Shown here in pieces: positions 1 through 10,534 of a DNA stretch of 64,000 nucleotides (positions are counted from its first letter, which is position 1; each line of letters begins with the position of its first letter). The stretch covers positions 248,001 through 312,000 of the forward strand of contig NZ_JACHGR010000002.1 in the NCBI RefSeq assembly GCF_014202415.1. Reading direction: 5' to 3'. Both the position numbers and the translations under genes were made by a program. The DNA comes from Tolumonas osonensis. Lineage in GTDB: Bacteria > Pseudomonadota > Gammaproteobacteria > Enterobacterales > Aeromonadaceae. The notes beneath the pieces were generated by a model. That model saw only the letters and a list, made by a program, of their open reading frames with translations. It did not search any database and was not told the DNA's origin.

Positions 1-818
1 CTGACGAAGCGATTGAGCTGCTGGTTCGTACCTTCTGTGAACCAGGAAAAGAAGAGATCCTGATTTGCCCGCCGACTTACGGCATGTATTCCATCAGTGC
101 CGAAACATGCGGTGTCGGCATCCGTACTGTTGCGCCATTGCCAGATTTTCAACCGAATGTGCCTGCTATTCTGGAACAGCTGGATGGTGTGAAGGTTATT
201 TTCTTCTGTTCACCGAATAACCCAACCGGCACTGTGCTGGATCGCGAGAAATTGATCACGGTACTGAATGCCACTCAGGATAAAGCCATCGTGGTAGTGG
301 ATGAAGCCTATATCGAGTTCTGTCCGCAGTTCAGCATGATCGATCTGATCAACAATTACCCTAACCTGGTGATCACCAGAACCTTATCCAAAGGCTTTGC
401 GCTGGCTGGCCTGCGTTGTGGCTTCACCATTGCCAATCCGGAAGTGATCGGACTGCTGCTGAAAGTGATCGCGCCTTACCCTATTGCGGAACCGGTCGCT
501 CAGATCGCGGCACAGGCGTTAAGTCCTGCCGGTCTGGAAACGATGCGTCAGCGTATTCAGTGGCTGAACGGATTGAAACAGAAATTCAAAGCCGACATCG
601 CTGCATTGCCATGCGTGAAAGATATTTATGACGATAACGGTAACTTTGTTCTGATTCGTTTTACCGACAGCGCAAAAGTGTTTGCCGCTATGGTCGAACA
701 AGGCATTATTCTGCGTGATTTCGCTAATAAGCCGATGCTGGATAATTCCGTGCGTGTCACTATCGGTGACGAAGCGGAAATGCAGGCGGTATTAACCGTG
801 CTGCAATCATTGGCCTGA
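1..818 (+). CDS. hisC: Histidinol-phosphate aminotransferase, 5' end missing
   Basis: PLP-dependent aminotransferase of histidine synthesis (imidazole-acetol phosphate + glutamate to histidinol phosphate), cytosolic. The reading frame is open from base 3 to the TGA at 816-818, so the gene enters the window from the left and its start is not visible. The first visible residues, [15 protein letters not shown], then [16 protein letters not shown], the PLP-lysine region [16 protein letters not shown] and the C-terminal [14 protein letters not shown] are all typical of HisC. An internal ATG at 84 is not the true start, because conserved HisC sequence precedes it in frame. hisB follows 13 bp later. 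The gene is the first visible member of a his operon in the usual gammaproteobacterial order. Confidence 0.97.
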   Translation, partial: DEAIELLVRTFCEPGKEEILICPPTYGMYSISAETCGVGIRTVAPLPDFQPNVPAILEQLDGVKVIFFCSPNNPTGTVLDREKLITVLNATQDKAIVVVDEAYIEFCPQFSMIDLINNYPNLVITRTLSKGFALAGLRCGFTIANPEVIGLLLKVIAPYPIAEPVAQIAAQALSPAGLETMRQRIQWLNGLKQKFKADIAALPCVKDIYDDNGNFVLIRFTDSAKVFAAMVEQGIILRDFANKPMLDNSVRVTIGDEAEMQAVLTVLQSLA

Positions 819-831
819 CAGGGAGAACGCC

Positions 832-1905
832 GTGAGCCAAAAACAAAAATTTCTATTCATTGACCGTGACGGTACTTTGATTGAAGAGCCTGTGATTGAT
901 AAACAGGTAGATAGCCTGGATAAACTGCGTTTTGAACCGATGGTCATTCCGGCGCTGCGTGATTTACAAGCCGCTGGCTATGTATTAGTGATGGTGACCA
1001 ATCAGGATGGTCTCGGCACTGAGAGTCTGCCACTGGAAAACTTCCAGCCGCCACAAGACCTGATGATGCATATCTTTGAATCGCAGGGCGTGACCTGGGA
1101 AGCCGTACTGATTTGCCCGCACTTCCCGCATGATGACTGTACCTGCCGCAAACCGAAACTGGGTATTGTGAAAGACTATATGCACTCTGGTCGCATTGAT
1201 CATGCTAACTCCTATGTGATCGGCGATCGTATCACTGATGTACAACTGGCGGAAAACATGGGTATCCATGGTATCCGTTACAATCCGGAAACCTGCAACT
1301 GGGTTCAGATCCGTGACATGCTGCTGAATAAAGGCCGCAAGGCACACGTGATCAGAAATACCAAGGAAACCCAGATCAGCGTGGATGTCGATCTGGATAA
1401 ATCCGGTGGAAATCAAATTGATACCGGTATTGGCTTCTTTGATCACATGCTGGATCAGATCGCGACGCACGCTGGTTTCAGCCTGCAGCTGAGCGTGAAA
1501 GGCGATCTGCACATTGATGATCATCACACGGTAGAAGATACCGCCATTGCACTGGGCGAAGCGCTGAAAAAAGCACTCGGTAATAAGCGCGGTGTGGGTC
1601 GTTTTGGTTTCCTGTTGCCGATGGATGAATGCCTGGCTCAGGTCGCAATTGATTTGTCGGGTCGTCCTTTCCTGGTATTTGAAGCCAACTTTGGTCGTGA
1701 GCAGGTGGGTGAATTCAACACTGAAATGGTTGAGCATTTCTTCCGCTCACTGACAGATGCCATGGCGATCACGCTGAATCTGTCTGTCACTGAAGGTAAT
1801 ACGCATCATCAGGTTGAAGCGCTGTTCAAAGGCTTTGGTCGTGCATTGCGTCAAGCAATCAAGGTAGAAGGCAACGAACTGCCCTCTTCCAAAGGTGTTC
1901 TGTAA
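832..1905 (+). CDS. hisB: Bifunctional histidinol-phosphatase / imidazoleglycerol-phosphate dehydratase
   Basis: The 357-residue protein carries out two steps of histidine synthesis. The N-terminal HAD-type phosphatase (about residues 1-165) has the nucleophile motif FIDRDGTL (Asp11/Asp13) and a zinc-binding loop, [11 protein letters not shown]. The C-terminal dehydratase (about 168-357) has the metal-binding motif [15 protein letters not shown] and a second histidine motif near [13 protein letters not shown]. The fused form and its length are those of enterobacterial-type HisB. The start is GTG at 832, preceded by GGGAG at 821-825. hisH follows immediately, with its ribosome site overlapping the hisB stop. 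Confidence 0.97.
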   Translation: MSQKQKFLFIDRDGTLIEEPVIDKQVDSLDKLRFEPMVIPALRDLQAAGYVLVMVTNQDGLGTESLPLENFQPPQDLMMHIFESQGVTWEAVLICPHFPHDDCTCRKPKLGIVKDYMHSGRIDHANSYVIGDRITDVQLAENMGIHGIRYNPETCNWVQIRDMLLNKGRKAHVIRNTKETQISVDVDLDKSGGNQIDTGIGFFDHMLDQIATHAGFSLQLSVKGDLHIDDHHTVEDTAIALGEALKKALGNKRGVGRFGFLLPMDECLAQVAIDLSGRPFLVFEANFGREQVGEFNTEMVEHFFRSLTDAMAITLNLSVTEGNTHHQVEALFKGFGRALRQAIKVEGNELPSSKGVL

Positions 1906-1915
1906 GGAGTTCAGC

Positions 1916-4002
<2,087 letters not shown>

Positions 4003-4010
<8 letters not shown>

Positions 4011-4623
4011 GATGAAAATTGTTGATCCAAATCGTCTGGATTGGGAAAAGACTGACGGCATGATCCCGGCGATTGTGCAGCATGTCTATACCGGCGAAGT
4101 TCTGATGCAGGGCTACATGACCCGTGAAGCATTGGAAAAAACCATCGAAACCGGACATGTGACTTTCTTCAGCCGCAGCAAAGGTCGTCTGTGGACTAAA
4201 GGCGAGACTTCCGGCCATGTGCTGCAACTGCGCGCGATCACCACCGACTGCGATAACGACAGTTTGCTGGTTGCGGCTGATCCAATCGGCCCAACCTGCC
4301 ACCGTGGTTGCCCGTCCTGCTTTGATGAACACCCTGCTCTGCCACTGGGCTTTTTAGCTGAACTGGAACAGATTCTGGCTGGTCGCAAAAATGCGGATCC
4401 GGAGTCCAGCTATACAGCACGTCTGTATGCCAAAGGCACCAAACGTATTGCTCAGAAAGTGGGTGAAGAAGGTGTGGAAGTTGCTCTGGCGGCCATGGCA
4501 AAAGATCGTGAAGAACTGATCAATGAATCAGCCGATCTGCTGTATCACCTGACCGTTCTGCTGCAAAACGAAGGCCTGCAACTGGCTGACGTCGTGAATT
4601 GTCTGAAAGAGCGTCACAAGTAA
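4003..4623 (+). CDS. hisI: Bifunctional phosphoribosyl-AMP cyclohydrolase / phosphoribosyl-ATP pyrophosphatase
   Basis: The 206-residue fused HisIE protein carries out steps 2 and 3 of histidine synthesis. The N-terminal cyclohydrolase has the metal-binding motif [10 protein letters not shown] followed by CHRGCPSC. The C-terminal MazG-like pyrophosphatase (about residues 120-206) has [13 protein letters not shown]. The GTG at 4003 is preferred because AAGGAG at 3988-3993 is well spaced for it. The ATG at 4012 is a possible alternative, three codons shorter. This is the last gene of the operon, and a terminator begins 8 bp after the stop. Confidence 0.95.
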
Positions 4624-4630
4624 TTATCCA

Positions 4631-4660
4631 GGCAGAACAGAATTTTTCTGTTCTGCCTTT
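4631..4660 (+). terminator. Intrinsic terminator of the his operon
   Basis: A perfect 10-bp inverted repeat, GGCAGAACAG (4631-4640) and CTGTTCTGCC (4648-4657), with a 7-nt loop and a short T run, lies directly after hisIE. Confidence 0.88.
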
Positions 4661-4822
4661 CAAATCCCTTCCCTCTCTTTTTATTCCTTTATTTTCAATA
4701 AATTATATTTAACCCTTTAATTCTCTATGCAAAATCCGGGGATTCAAGGTAAGCACTTCCTGCTGGTGAGTTTATAATCAATTTAATAGATCACTCAATT
4801 TTGCTGACCGTATTCTGAGTCT

Positions 4823-6073
4823 ATGAACAAGATATTATTGATTGAAGATAGCCCGATGTTTTCCCGTGCTCTCAGTTCGGGGATCACTCAGGAGCTCACT
4901 ACCAAAGTGGACTGTGCTTATACCCTGTCGGAAGCCAGCGCCCTGCTGGCGGCCAATCATGAGTACTTCGTCATACTGGCCGATCTGACGCTCCCCGATG
5001 CAACCGAAAGTGACATTTTGGACGAAGTGCTGCAGTGGCATATTCCGGTGATTGCCATGGCCACCGGTTTTAGTGAAGAAAAGCGTGATGATTTGCTGGA
5101 TCGCGGCGTGCTGGATTACGTTATCAAAGGCACGAAAACGTCATTTCATTATGTGATTAACCTGTTACACCGGCTTTTCCTTAACCGGTTTATTTCTGTG
5201 CTGGTTGTGGAAGATACCTTCAACAGTATGCCATTTGTTACGCGACAGCTAAGACACTGGCAACTCATCGTGCATGAGGCAGCAACGGGGGCGGATGCAC
5301 TTGCTATTCTCGGTAAACATCCGGAAATCAAACTGGTCCTTACCGATTATCATACGCAGGGTATGAACGGGACCGATTTGATAAAAAGCTTACGGGAAAA
5401 GCGGAGCAAAGAGGATTTAGCCATTATCGGTATTTCCGCTATTAATGAAAAATCACTGGCTGCCCGCTTTATCAAGTACGGCGCGAACGACTTTCTGACG
5501 AAACCTTTTGCGCCGGAAGAACTGCTGTGTCGGGTAAATCAGAACCTGGAACAGCTTGAACTGCTTACAAAGTTACGTGAGATGACATATCGCGATTACC
5601 TGACACAATTATTCAATCGCCGTTATCTGTTTGAAAAAGTTGAAAAACAATTTCATGCCGCCAAATCGGCAGGCCAACAGGTGACGCTCTGTGTCATGGA
5701 TATTGACCACTTTAAACGGATCAACGACGCCTATGGTTCTCACTCCGGCGATACCATCCTGCGAACCATTGCTGCGCTGTTTGCAAAACACTTTCCCGAC
5801 TTTATTACCTTCCGTTTAGGAGGTGAAGAATTCGGGTTGATTGCATTCAATACCTCATTTGAACTTACGCTGAACCGGATTGAACAATTCAGAACCAGCC
5901 TGAAGAACACACCGATGGATCTTGGACATCCGGTGTACGTGACCGCCAGTTTCGGGATCACCGATGAGCTAACCGACAAGCTGGATGACATGGTTCAGGC
6001 GGCTGATCGGTTGCTCTATCTGGCGAAACAACAAGGCCGAGATCAGGTCTGTTCTAATACAGATACAGACTAA
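4823..6073 (+). CDS. Tandem-receiver diguanylate cyclase (REC-REC-GGDEF)
   Basis: The 416-residue signalling protein probably makes cyclic di-GMP. Receiver 1 (about 1-115) has Asp9, the phospho-acceptor Asp54 (LADLTLP) and Lys102. Receiver 2 (about 122-240) has Glu130/Asp131, Asp175 (VLTDYH) and Lys227 (LTKPF). Both receivers look phosphorylatable. The GGDEF domain (about 255-412) carries metal-ligand Asp293 (MDIDHFK) and the active signature GGEEF at 333-337. The RxxD product-inhibition site expected just before GGEEF is absent. The architecture is that of PleD. No sensor kinase lies nearby. A clear Shine-Dalgarno sequence is not obvious before ATG 4823. The end lies 6 bp from the convergent gpmA. 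Confidence 0.9.
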   Translation: MNKILLIEDSPMFSRALSSGITQELTTKVDCAYTLSEASALLAANHEYFVILADLTLPDATESDILDEVLQWHIPVIAMATGFSEEKRDDLLDRGVLDYVIKGTKTSFHYVINLLHRLFLNRFISVLVVEDTFNSMPFVTRQLRHWQLIVHEAATGADALAILGKHPEIKLVLTDYHTQGMNGTDLIKSLREKRSKEDLAIIGISAINEKSLAARFIKYGANDFLTKPFAPEELLCRVNQNLEQLELLTKLREMTYRDYLTQLFNRRYLFEKVEKQFHAAKSAGQQVTLCVMDIDHFKRINDAYGSHSGDTILRTIAALFAKHFPDFITFRLGGEEFGLIAFNTSFELTLNRIEQFRTSLKNTPMDLGHPVYVTASFGITDELTDKLDDMVQAADRLLYLAKQQGRDQVCSNTDTD

Positions 6074-6079
6074 TGTTCA

Positions 6080-6832
6080 TCACGCAGCTTTGCCCTGGCT
6101 GGCGACGGCATGGGATTTCGCGGCAATTTCTTCCGGATTGCCTAGATAATAGTGTTTGACCGGATTCATGTTGTCATCGAACTCATACACCAGCGGTACC
6201 CCTGTCGGAATATTCAATTCCAGAATGTCTTTCTCGCTGATGCCATCGAGGTGCTTCACCAGCGCACGTAATGAATTGCCATGAGCAGCAATAATGACCC
6301 GTTCGCCTGATGCCACCCGAGGCTTAATGACTGCATTCCAGAATGGGATGACACGATCAATGGTGATCGCCAGACTTTCGGTCAGCGGCAACTGTTCCCG
6401 GTTCAATTGGCTGTACCGGGGATCATGTCCGGGAAAGCGTTCATCATCCTCCGTCAGTGCCGGCGGTGTGATCGCAAAGCCCCGGCGCCAGAGCAGCACC
6501 TGTTCATCGCCATATTTCTGCGCGGTCTCCGCTTTGTTCAGGCCCTGCAACGCTCCGTAGTGACGTTCATTCAGCCGCCACTCTTTTTCGACCGGAATCC
6601 ACTCCAGCCCCATCTCCTCCTGAATATACCAGAGTGTGGCGATGGCACGTTTAAGCACAGACGTGTAGGCGTAGTCGAAGGTATACCCTTCTGCCTTGAG
6701 CAGTTTTCCGGCCTGATGGGCCTCTTCTACCCCTTTCGCGGAAAGCGCCACGTCGGTCCAGCCGGTGAAACGGTTTTCCTGATTCCAGGTGCTTTCACCA
6801 TGACGGATTAATACTAATTTTTTGATCGCCAT
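6080..6832 (-). CDS. gpmA: 2,3-bisphosphoglycerate-dependent phosphoglycerate mutase
   Basis: Glycolytic and gluconeogenic enzyme that interconverts 3- and 2-phosphoglycerate. The 250-residue protein has the phospho-histidine motif [10 protein letters not shown] near the N-terminus, the [11 protein letters not shown] and RRGF segments, and the second catalytic histidine in [14 protein letters not shown]. Start ATG 6832 gives MAIKKLVL, with GAGAGG upstream. An in-frame ATG at 6847 would add five residues without a better ribosome site. A perfect Fur-type palindrome lies 32 bp upstream. Confidence 0.96.
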   Translation of the reverse strand: MAIKKLVLIRHGESTWNQENRFTGWTDVALSAKGVEEAHQAGKLLKAEGYTFDYAYTSVLKRAIATLWYIQEEMGLEWIPVEKEWRLNERHYGALQGLNKAETAQKYGDEQVLLWRRGFAITPPALTEDDERFPGHDPRYSQLNREQLPLTESLAITIDRVIPFWNAVIKPRVASGERVIIAAHGNSLRALVKHLDGISEKDILELNIPTGVPLVYEFDDNMNPVKHYYLGNPEEIAAKSHAVASQGKAA

Positions 6833-6860
6833 AATATTGCCTCTCATTACTATCCCTTCT

Positions 6861-6880
6861 TAATGATAATTATTATCAAT
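6861..6880 (-). promoter_or_regulatory. Fur box upstream of gpmA
   Basis: TGATAAT (6864-6870), one T, ATTATCA (6872-6878) is a perfect 7-1-7 inverted repeat, the core arrangement recognised by the iron repressor Fur. It sits where the gpmA promoter should be. E. coli gpmA has been reported as Fur-controlled, so iron control is a reasonable inference here. Confidence 0.75.
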
Positions 6881-7310
6881 AACGTAAATGAGAAGCAATT
6901 TTATTTGGCCTATTTATCTGAAAAGTTTTTCCTATCGATGTCACCGGTTTTCTGTGCTCATGATGACATTGCCTGAAGACGGAGATTATCGATTTTCTGA
7001 GGGAAGATGTGGGGAGTGTTCGGAGAGCCGCTTGGGTGAAGGCCTACATTATTGAACATAACATTTGCGACACTGAATATCACTCTCCCCTGCGCATCAC
7101 GGTCAGATCCGCAGTCCAAAGCCTGATACGGCCACCAGCGTTACAGTGATATCCACTAGCCATCTCTTTAAGGAACCATCGGCTTACTCCTCTGCCTCTT
7201 CTCGAAATCTGGGAAAAATTGCGAAATACCAGTGAATTATCCTGTCGCGCAGCTTCCGAGACAGAATATTGCTTTCTTGTGTATTGCTATGCCCGAAACA
7301 GAAGCGCATA
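6881..7310. other. Intergenic stretch with no recognised gene
   Basis: About 430 bp between the divergent gpmA and marR-type genes. I find no convincing reading frame with a ribosome site, no strong hairpin and no repeat. It presumably holds the gpmA promoter at its left end and the regulator promoter at its right end. Confidence 0.5.
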
Positions 7311-7332
7311 ATTAGTTGCATAGGCAACTAAT
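7311..7332 (+). promoter_or_regulatory. Palindromic operator of the MarR-type efflux operon
   Basis: ATTAGTTGC (7311-7319), spacer ATAG, GCAACTAAT (7324-7332) is a perfect 9-bp inverted repeat 28 bp before the MarR start codon. A further half-site, CAACTAAT (7355-7362), overlaps the ATG itself. Dyads of this size are typical MarR-family operators, so autoregulation of the operon is the likely function. Confidence 0.65.
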
Positions 7333-7360
7333 GCCTAATCAATTATTGTGAGGTCAACTA

Positions 7361-7861
7361 ATGTCTAAGCAAGAATCAGGAAAGATGGAACCTTTATCGG
7401 AAAGCCTGGGTTTTCTGATCGGGCACACTAACCTGCTGAAAGATCGCTTACTGGATAAACATCTGGAACCGGAAGACATTACTGCGGGTCAGGCTAAAGC
7501 CTTATTTAATATCTATCGGTTTAATAAAAACCGTCCCAGCGATATCGGTAAATCACTCGGCGTGGATAACAGCGCCATAACCAGAATGCTGGACCGCCTA
7601 GAAAAGAAAGAGCTGATTTGTCGTTATCCGGCACCGGAAGATCGCCGGGCCCAGCTCATCGGATTAACCGATAAAGGGTATGAGACGATTCGTCGCGCTC
7701 AGCCATTAGCCGTCGATGCCATTGCCGAATTAACTCATAGCCTGACAGAAGAAGAGAAATCTCAGCTGAAACATTGTCTGAGAAAAATTCTGGCCTCCTC
7801 GGGTTGTGCGTTCGCGAAAGAACACTATTCAGTACCAGAATCATCCGATCCGCAGGAATAA
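7361..7861 (+). CDS. MarR-family repressor of the adjacent efflux operon
   Basis: The 166-residue winged-helix regulator has the MarR core at about residues 50-110: PSDIGKSLGVDNSAITRMLDRLEKKELI (recognition helix) followed by the wing PAPEDRRAQLIGLTDKG. It is the first gene of a tight operon, with 3 bp to the outer-membrane lipoprotein gene and then emrA and emrB homologues. This matches the emrRAB arrangement. It probably represses its own operon through the palindrome at 7311-7332 and releases when it binds an effluxed aromatic compound. The ligand is unknown. Confidence 0.9.
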   Translation: MSKQESGKMEPLSESLGFLIGHTNLLKDRLLDKHLEPEDITAGQAKALFNIYRFNKNRPSDIGKSLGVDNSAITRMLDRLEKKELICRYPAPEDRRAQLIGLTDKGYETIRRAQPLAVDAIAELTHSLTEEEKSQLKHCLRKILASSGCAFAKEHYSVPESSDPQE

Positions 7862-7864
7862 AAA

Positions 7865-9316
7865 ATGCGTCCGTATTTTCTTTTATCTTCATTTACAGCC
7901 GCGATTCTCTTGTCCGGATGTGCAGCACCTGATGATATCCGTCCGCAAAATACCTTAGCGGATACCGTTATTCTGAATCACAGCCAGAGCCTGAACACGG
8001 GCACACTGTCACCGGCGAACTGGCCACAACAGGATTGGTGGAATAGCTTTGGTGATCAGAATCTGAACGCATTGATTACGGAAGCGCTGAAAAACAGTCC
8101 GGACACGCAACTGGCCGCCGCCCGGTTAAATCAGGCCAATGCGCAGGTCGCTGCCGCAGATAGCCGTTTTGATCCAACTTTGAGCGCCGATGCCAGTCTG
8201 CAGCGTGCCCTTCTTTCTCGTCTGGAAGACCCTCAGGGTGAAGGCAACCGTTACTCGACGACGCGTTCACTCGGGTTAACGTTTAACTACAGTTTCGATT
8301 TATGGGGCGGAAAGCGTGCAGCCTGGGAAGCTAGCGTCAATAACCTGAAAGCGGCCGAGATCGATCAACAAGCGGCCCGTATCGCGCTTTCAACCAGTAT
8401 TACCCAGACTTATGTGCAACTGGCTAATGCGTATGCACTGGAAGATCTGGCGAAAAAGGATCTGGAACGAAATCAGGGTATCGCAGATATCACCGAGCGG
8501 TTACTCAAGAATGGTCTGACTTCCGAGGATCGGCTTTACGCTGCACAAAGCGGCGCCGCCAGTGCGAAACAATCGCTGAAACAACATTCACTGACAGTCG
8601 CTCAGCTTAAAAATGCCCTGGCTGCGTTGACCGGAACAGGGCCGGACCGCGCGCAAAGCATCCCTCGCCCGGCGATTTTTGTTCAGGCCGATTTCCGTTT
8701 ACCAAAAAATCTGCCGGCATCTTTGCTCAGTCACCGACCTGACATTACCGCTGCCCGCTGGCGTGCAGAAGCGGCTGGCAAACAGATCGATGCGGCTAAA
8801 ACCCGTTTCTATCCCGATTTTAATCTGACCGCGATGGCCGGGTTTAAATCAGTATTGGGCGATGCCGTCTTTGCCGATGTCAGTCGTTCCTGGAATGTGA
8901 CGCCCGCTATTTCTCTGCCGATCTTTACGTCCGATCTGAAAGCCGATCTGATGTCCAAGACCGCGGATTACGATGCGGCCGTCGCGCAATATAACAAGAC
9001 GTTAATCACCGCACTGAATGATGTCAGCGATAACGTGCTTTCACTGCAATCAATGGAACAGCAGTTACTGGATGCCAGAGAGAGTATGGACCTGGCAGAG
9101 AAAAGTTATCAAATCACGGAAAAACGCTATCAGGCAGGAATGGGAAGCCAGCTGGAAGTGCTGATGGCAGAGCAACAGTTGCTGCAGGCTGAATCGGCAT
9201 TTACAACATTGAAAAATCAGCAGCAGACAACGCAGGTCCGGTTGATCCAGTCCTTAGGGGGCGGATTCTCGGATCAGCAGCAGACAACTTCCGCAAATAA
9301 TAAACAGAATAGCTAG
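7865..9316 (+). CDS. Outer-membrane efflux channel lipoprotein (NodT/TolC type)
   Basis: The 483-residue protein is the outer-membrane component of a tripartite pump. A lipoprotein signal, with lipobox LLSGC and acylated Cys19, is followed by the two OEP repeats typical of the NodT family: SFGDQNLNALITEALKNSPDTQLAAARLNQANAQ in the first half and LLSHRPDITAARWRAEAAGKQIDAAKTRFYPDFNL in the second. Long helical stretches rich in Ala, Gln and Leu fit the periplasmic barrel. AGGA lies 8 bp before ATG 7865. The C-terminus is Gln/Asn rich. Confidence 0.92.
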   Translation: MRPYFLLSSFTAAILLSGCAAPDDIRPQNTLADTVILNHSQSLNTGTLSPANWPQQDWWNSFGDQNLNALITEALKNSPDTQLAAARLNQANAQVAAADSRFDPTLSADASLQRALLSRLEDPQGEGNRYSTTRSLGLTFNYSFDLWGGKRAAWEASVNNLKAAEIDQQAARIALSTSITQTYVQLANAYALEDLAKKDLERNQGIADITERLLKNGLTSEDRLYAAQSGAASAKQSLKQHSLTVAQLKNALAALTGTGPDRAQSIPRPAIFVQADFRLPKNLPASLLSHRPDITAARWRAEAAGKQIDAAKTRFYPDFNLTAMAGFKSVLGDAVFADVSRSWNVTPAISLPIFTSDLKADLMSKTADYDAAVAQYNKTLITALNDVSDNVLSLQSMEQQLLDARESMDLAEKSYQITEKRYQAGMGSQLEVLMAEQQLLQAESAFTTLKNQQQTTQVRLIQSLGGGFSDQQQTTSANNKQNS

Positions 9317-9331
9317 TTTTTGAGGTTTCCT

Positions 9332-10522
9332 ATGAATCAGACAACATCTGAAAAACACGTCGCGGCACATGCCAGACAACGTAAAAAAGGCCTGACAATC
9401 TTTGCCGCAGCGCTGCTGATCGCAGGTGCCGGTTCCGCTTACTGGTATCTGAATTTTGGTACAGGTTCGGAATCGACCGATGACGCTTATGTAAATGGCA
9501 ATTTAGTTCAGCTTACTCCGGAAATAGCCGGTACCGTCACCCGTATCGCCGCCGATGATGGCGATTATGTCACGCAGGGACAGGAGCTGGTGCGTTTCGA
9601 CAGCAGTGATGCCGATATCGCTTTTGATAATGCCGAAGCCAGTCTGGCACAGGCAGTCCGTCAGGTACGGGCCATGTTCAATAACGCCGAGCAGGCCCGG
9701 GCCGTCGTGGCAGAACAGAAAATCGCATTACGCAAGGCCGAGTCTGATCTGGCCCGTCGTAAAAATATGGTGAAAGCCGGCGGTTTATCGCAGGAAGAGT
9801 TAAGTCACGCGCAGGAAATGGCGAATTCCGCCGAAAAAGCACTGGCGGTCGCGGAACAGCAACTGAAATCACAGGAAGCGTTAGTCCGCAATACCACCGT
9901 GGAGACTCATCCACTGGTTAAAAGTGCGATTGGTCAGTTACGTCAGGCTTATCTGGCCAAACAGCGCACCAGTCTGGTTGCGCCGGTATCCGGTTACGTG
10001 GCCCGCCGGAATGTTCAGGTCGGTCAGCGTATGACGCCGGGCGCGACACTGATGGCGGTGGTACCGCTGGATCAGGTCTGGGTGGATGCCAACTTTAAAG
10101 AAACGCAGCTGAAAACCATGCGTATCGGTCAGCCGGCAACCATTATTGCCGATTTGTACGGTGATAAAGTCGAGTATCACGGCAAAGTGGAAAGTCTGGG
10201 GATCGGTACCGGCAGTGCCTTCTCCTTACTGCCGGCACAGAATGCGACCGGTAACTGGATCAAAGTCGTACAACGTCTGCCTGTCCGTATTCAGCTGGAT
10301 GAGAAAGATCTGAAAGAACATCCGCTGCGGATTGGTTTATCCATGATGGTGGATGTCGATACTCAGGATACACAGGGTGAATTGTTATCCCGGGCAGCGC
10401 CGGCCAAACCCCGTTATCAGACGGATGTGTATACCCGTCAGCTGGATGGCATTGACAGTATTGTGTCGCAGATCATCGCGGCCAACGATACTGCCTCATC
10501 CAGCCTGTACGCCAAGCAATAA
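9332..10522 (+). CDS. emrA: EmrA-type membrane fusion protein
   Basis: The 396-residue periplasmic adaptor belongs to the HlyD/EmrA family. One N-terminal membrane helix (about residues 17-38) is followed by the lipoyl-like half STDDAYVNGNLVQLTPEIAGTVTRI, a coiled-coil hairpin (about 80-190), the second lipoyl half RTSLVAPVSGYVARRNVQVGQ and a beta-barrel segment. ATG 9332 with TGAGGT upstream is chosen. An upstream TTG at 9320 would add four residues ahead of that ribosome site. It links the EmrB-type pump to the NodT-type channel encoded on either side. Confidence 0.92.
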   Translation: MNQTTSEKHVAAHARQRKKGLTIFAAALLIAGAGSAYWYLNFGTGSESTDDAYVNGNLVQLTPEIAGTVTRIAADDGDYVTQGQELVRFDSSDADIAFDNAEASLAQAVRQVRAMFNNAEQARAVVAEQKIALRKAESDLARRKNMVKAGGLSQEELSHAQEMANSAEKALAVAEQQLKSQEALVRNTTVETHPLVKSAIGQLRQAYLAKQRTSLVAPVSGYVARRNVQVGQRMTPGATLMAVVPLDQVWVDANFKETQLKTMRIGQPATIIADLYGDKVEYHGKVESLGIGTGSAFSLLPAQNATGNWIKVVQRLPVRIQLDEKDLKEHPLRIGLSMMVDVDTQDTQGELLSRAAPAKPRYQTDVYTRQLDGIDSIVSQIIAANDTASSSLYAKQ

Positions 10523-10534
10523 CAGGGTTTCAGT

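Noticed and set aside
985-1737. Long minus-strand open frame opposite hisB
   Set aside because: It lies wholly antisense to a well-conserved bifunctional gene, has no family resemblance and no ribosome site.
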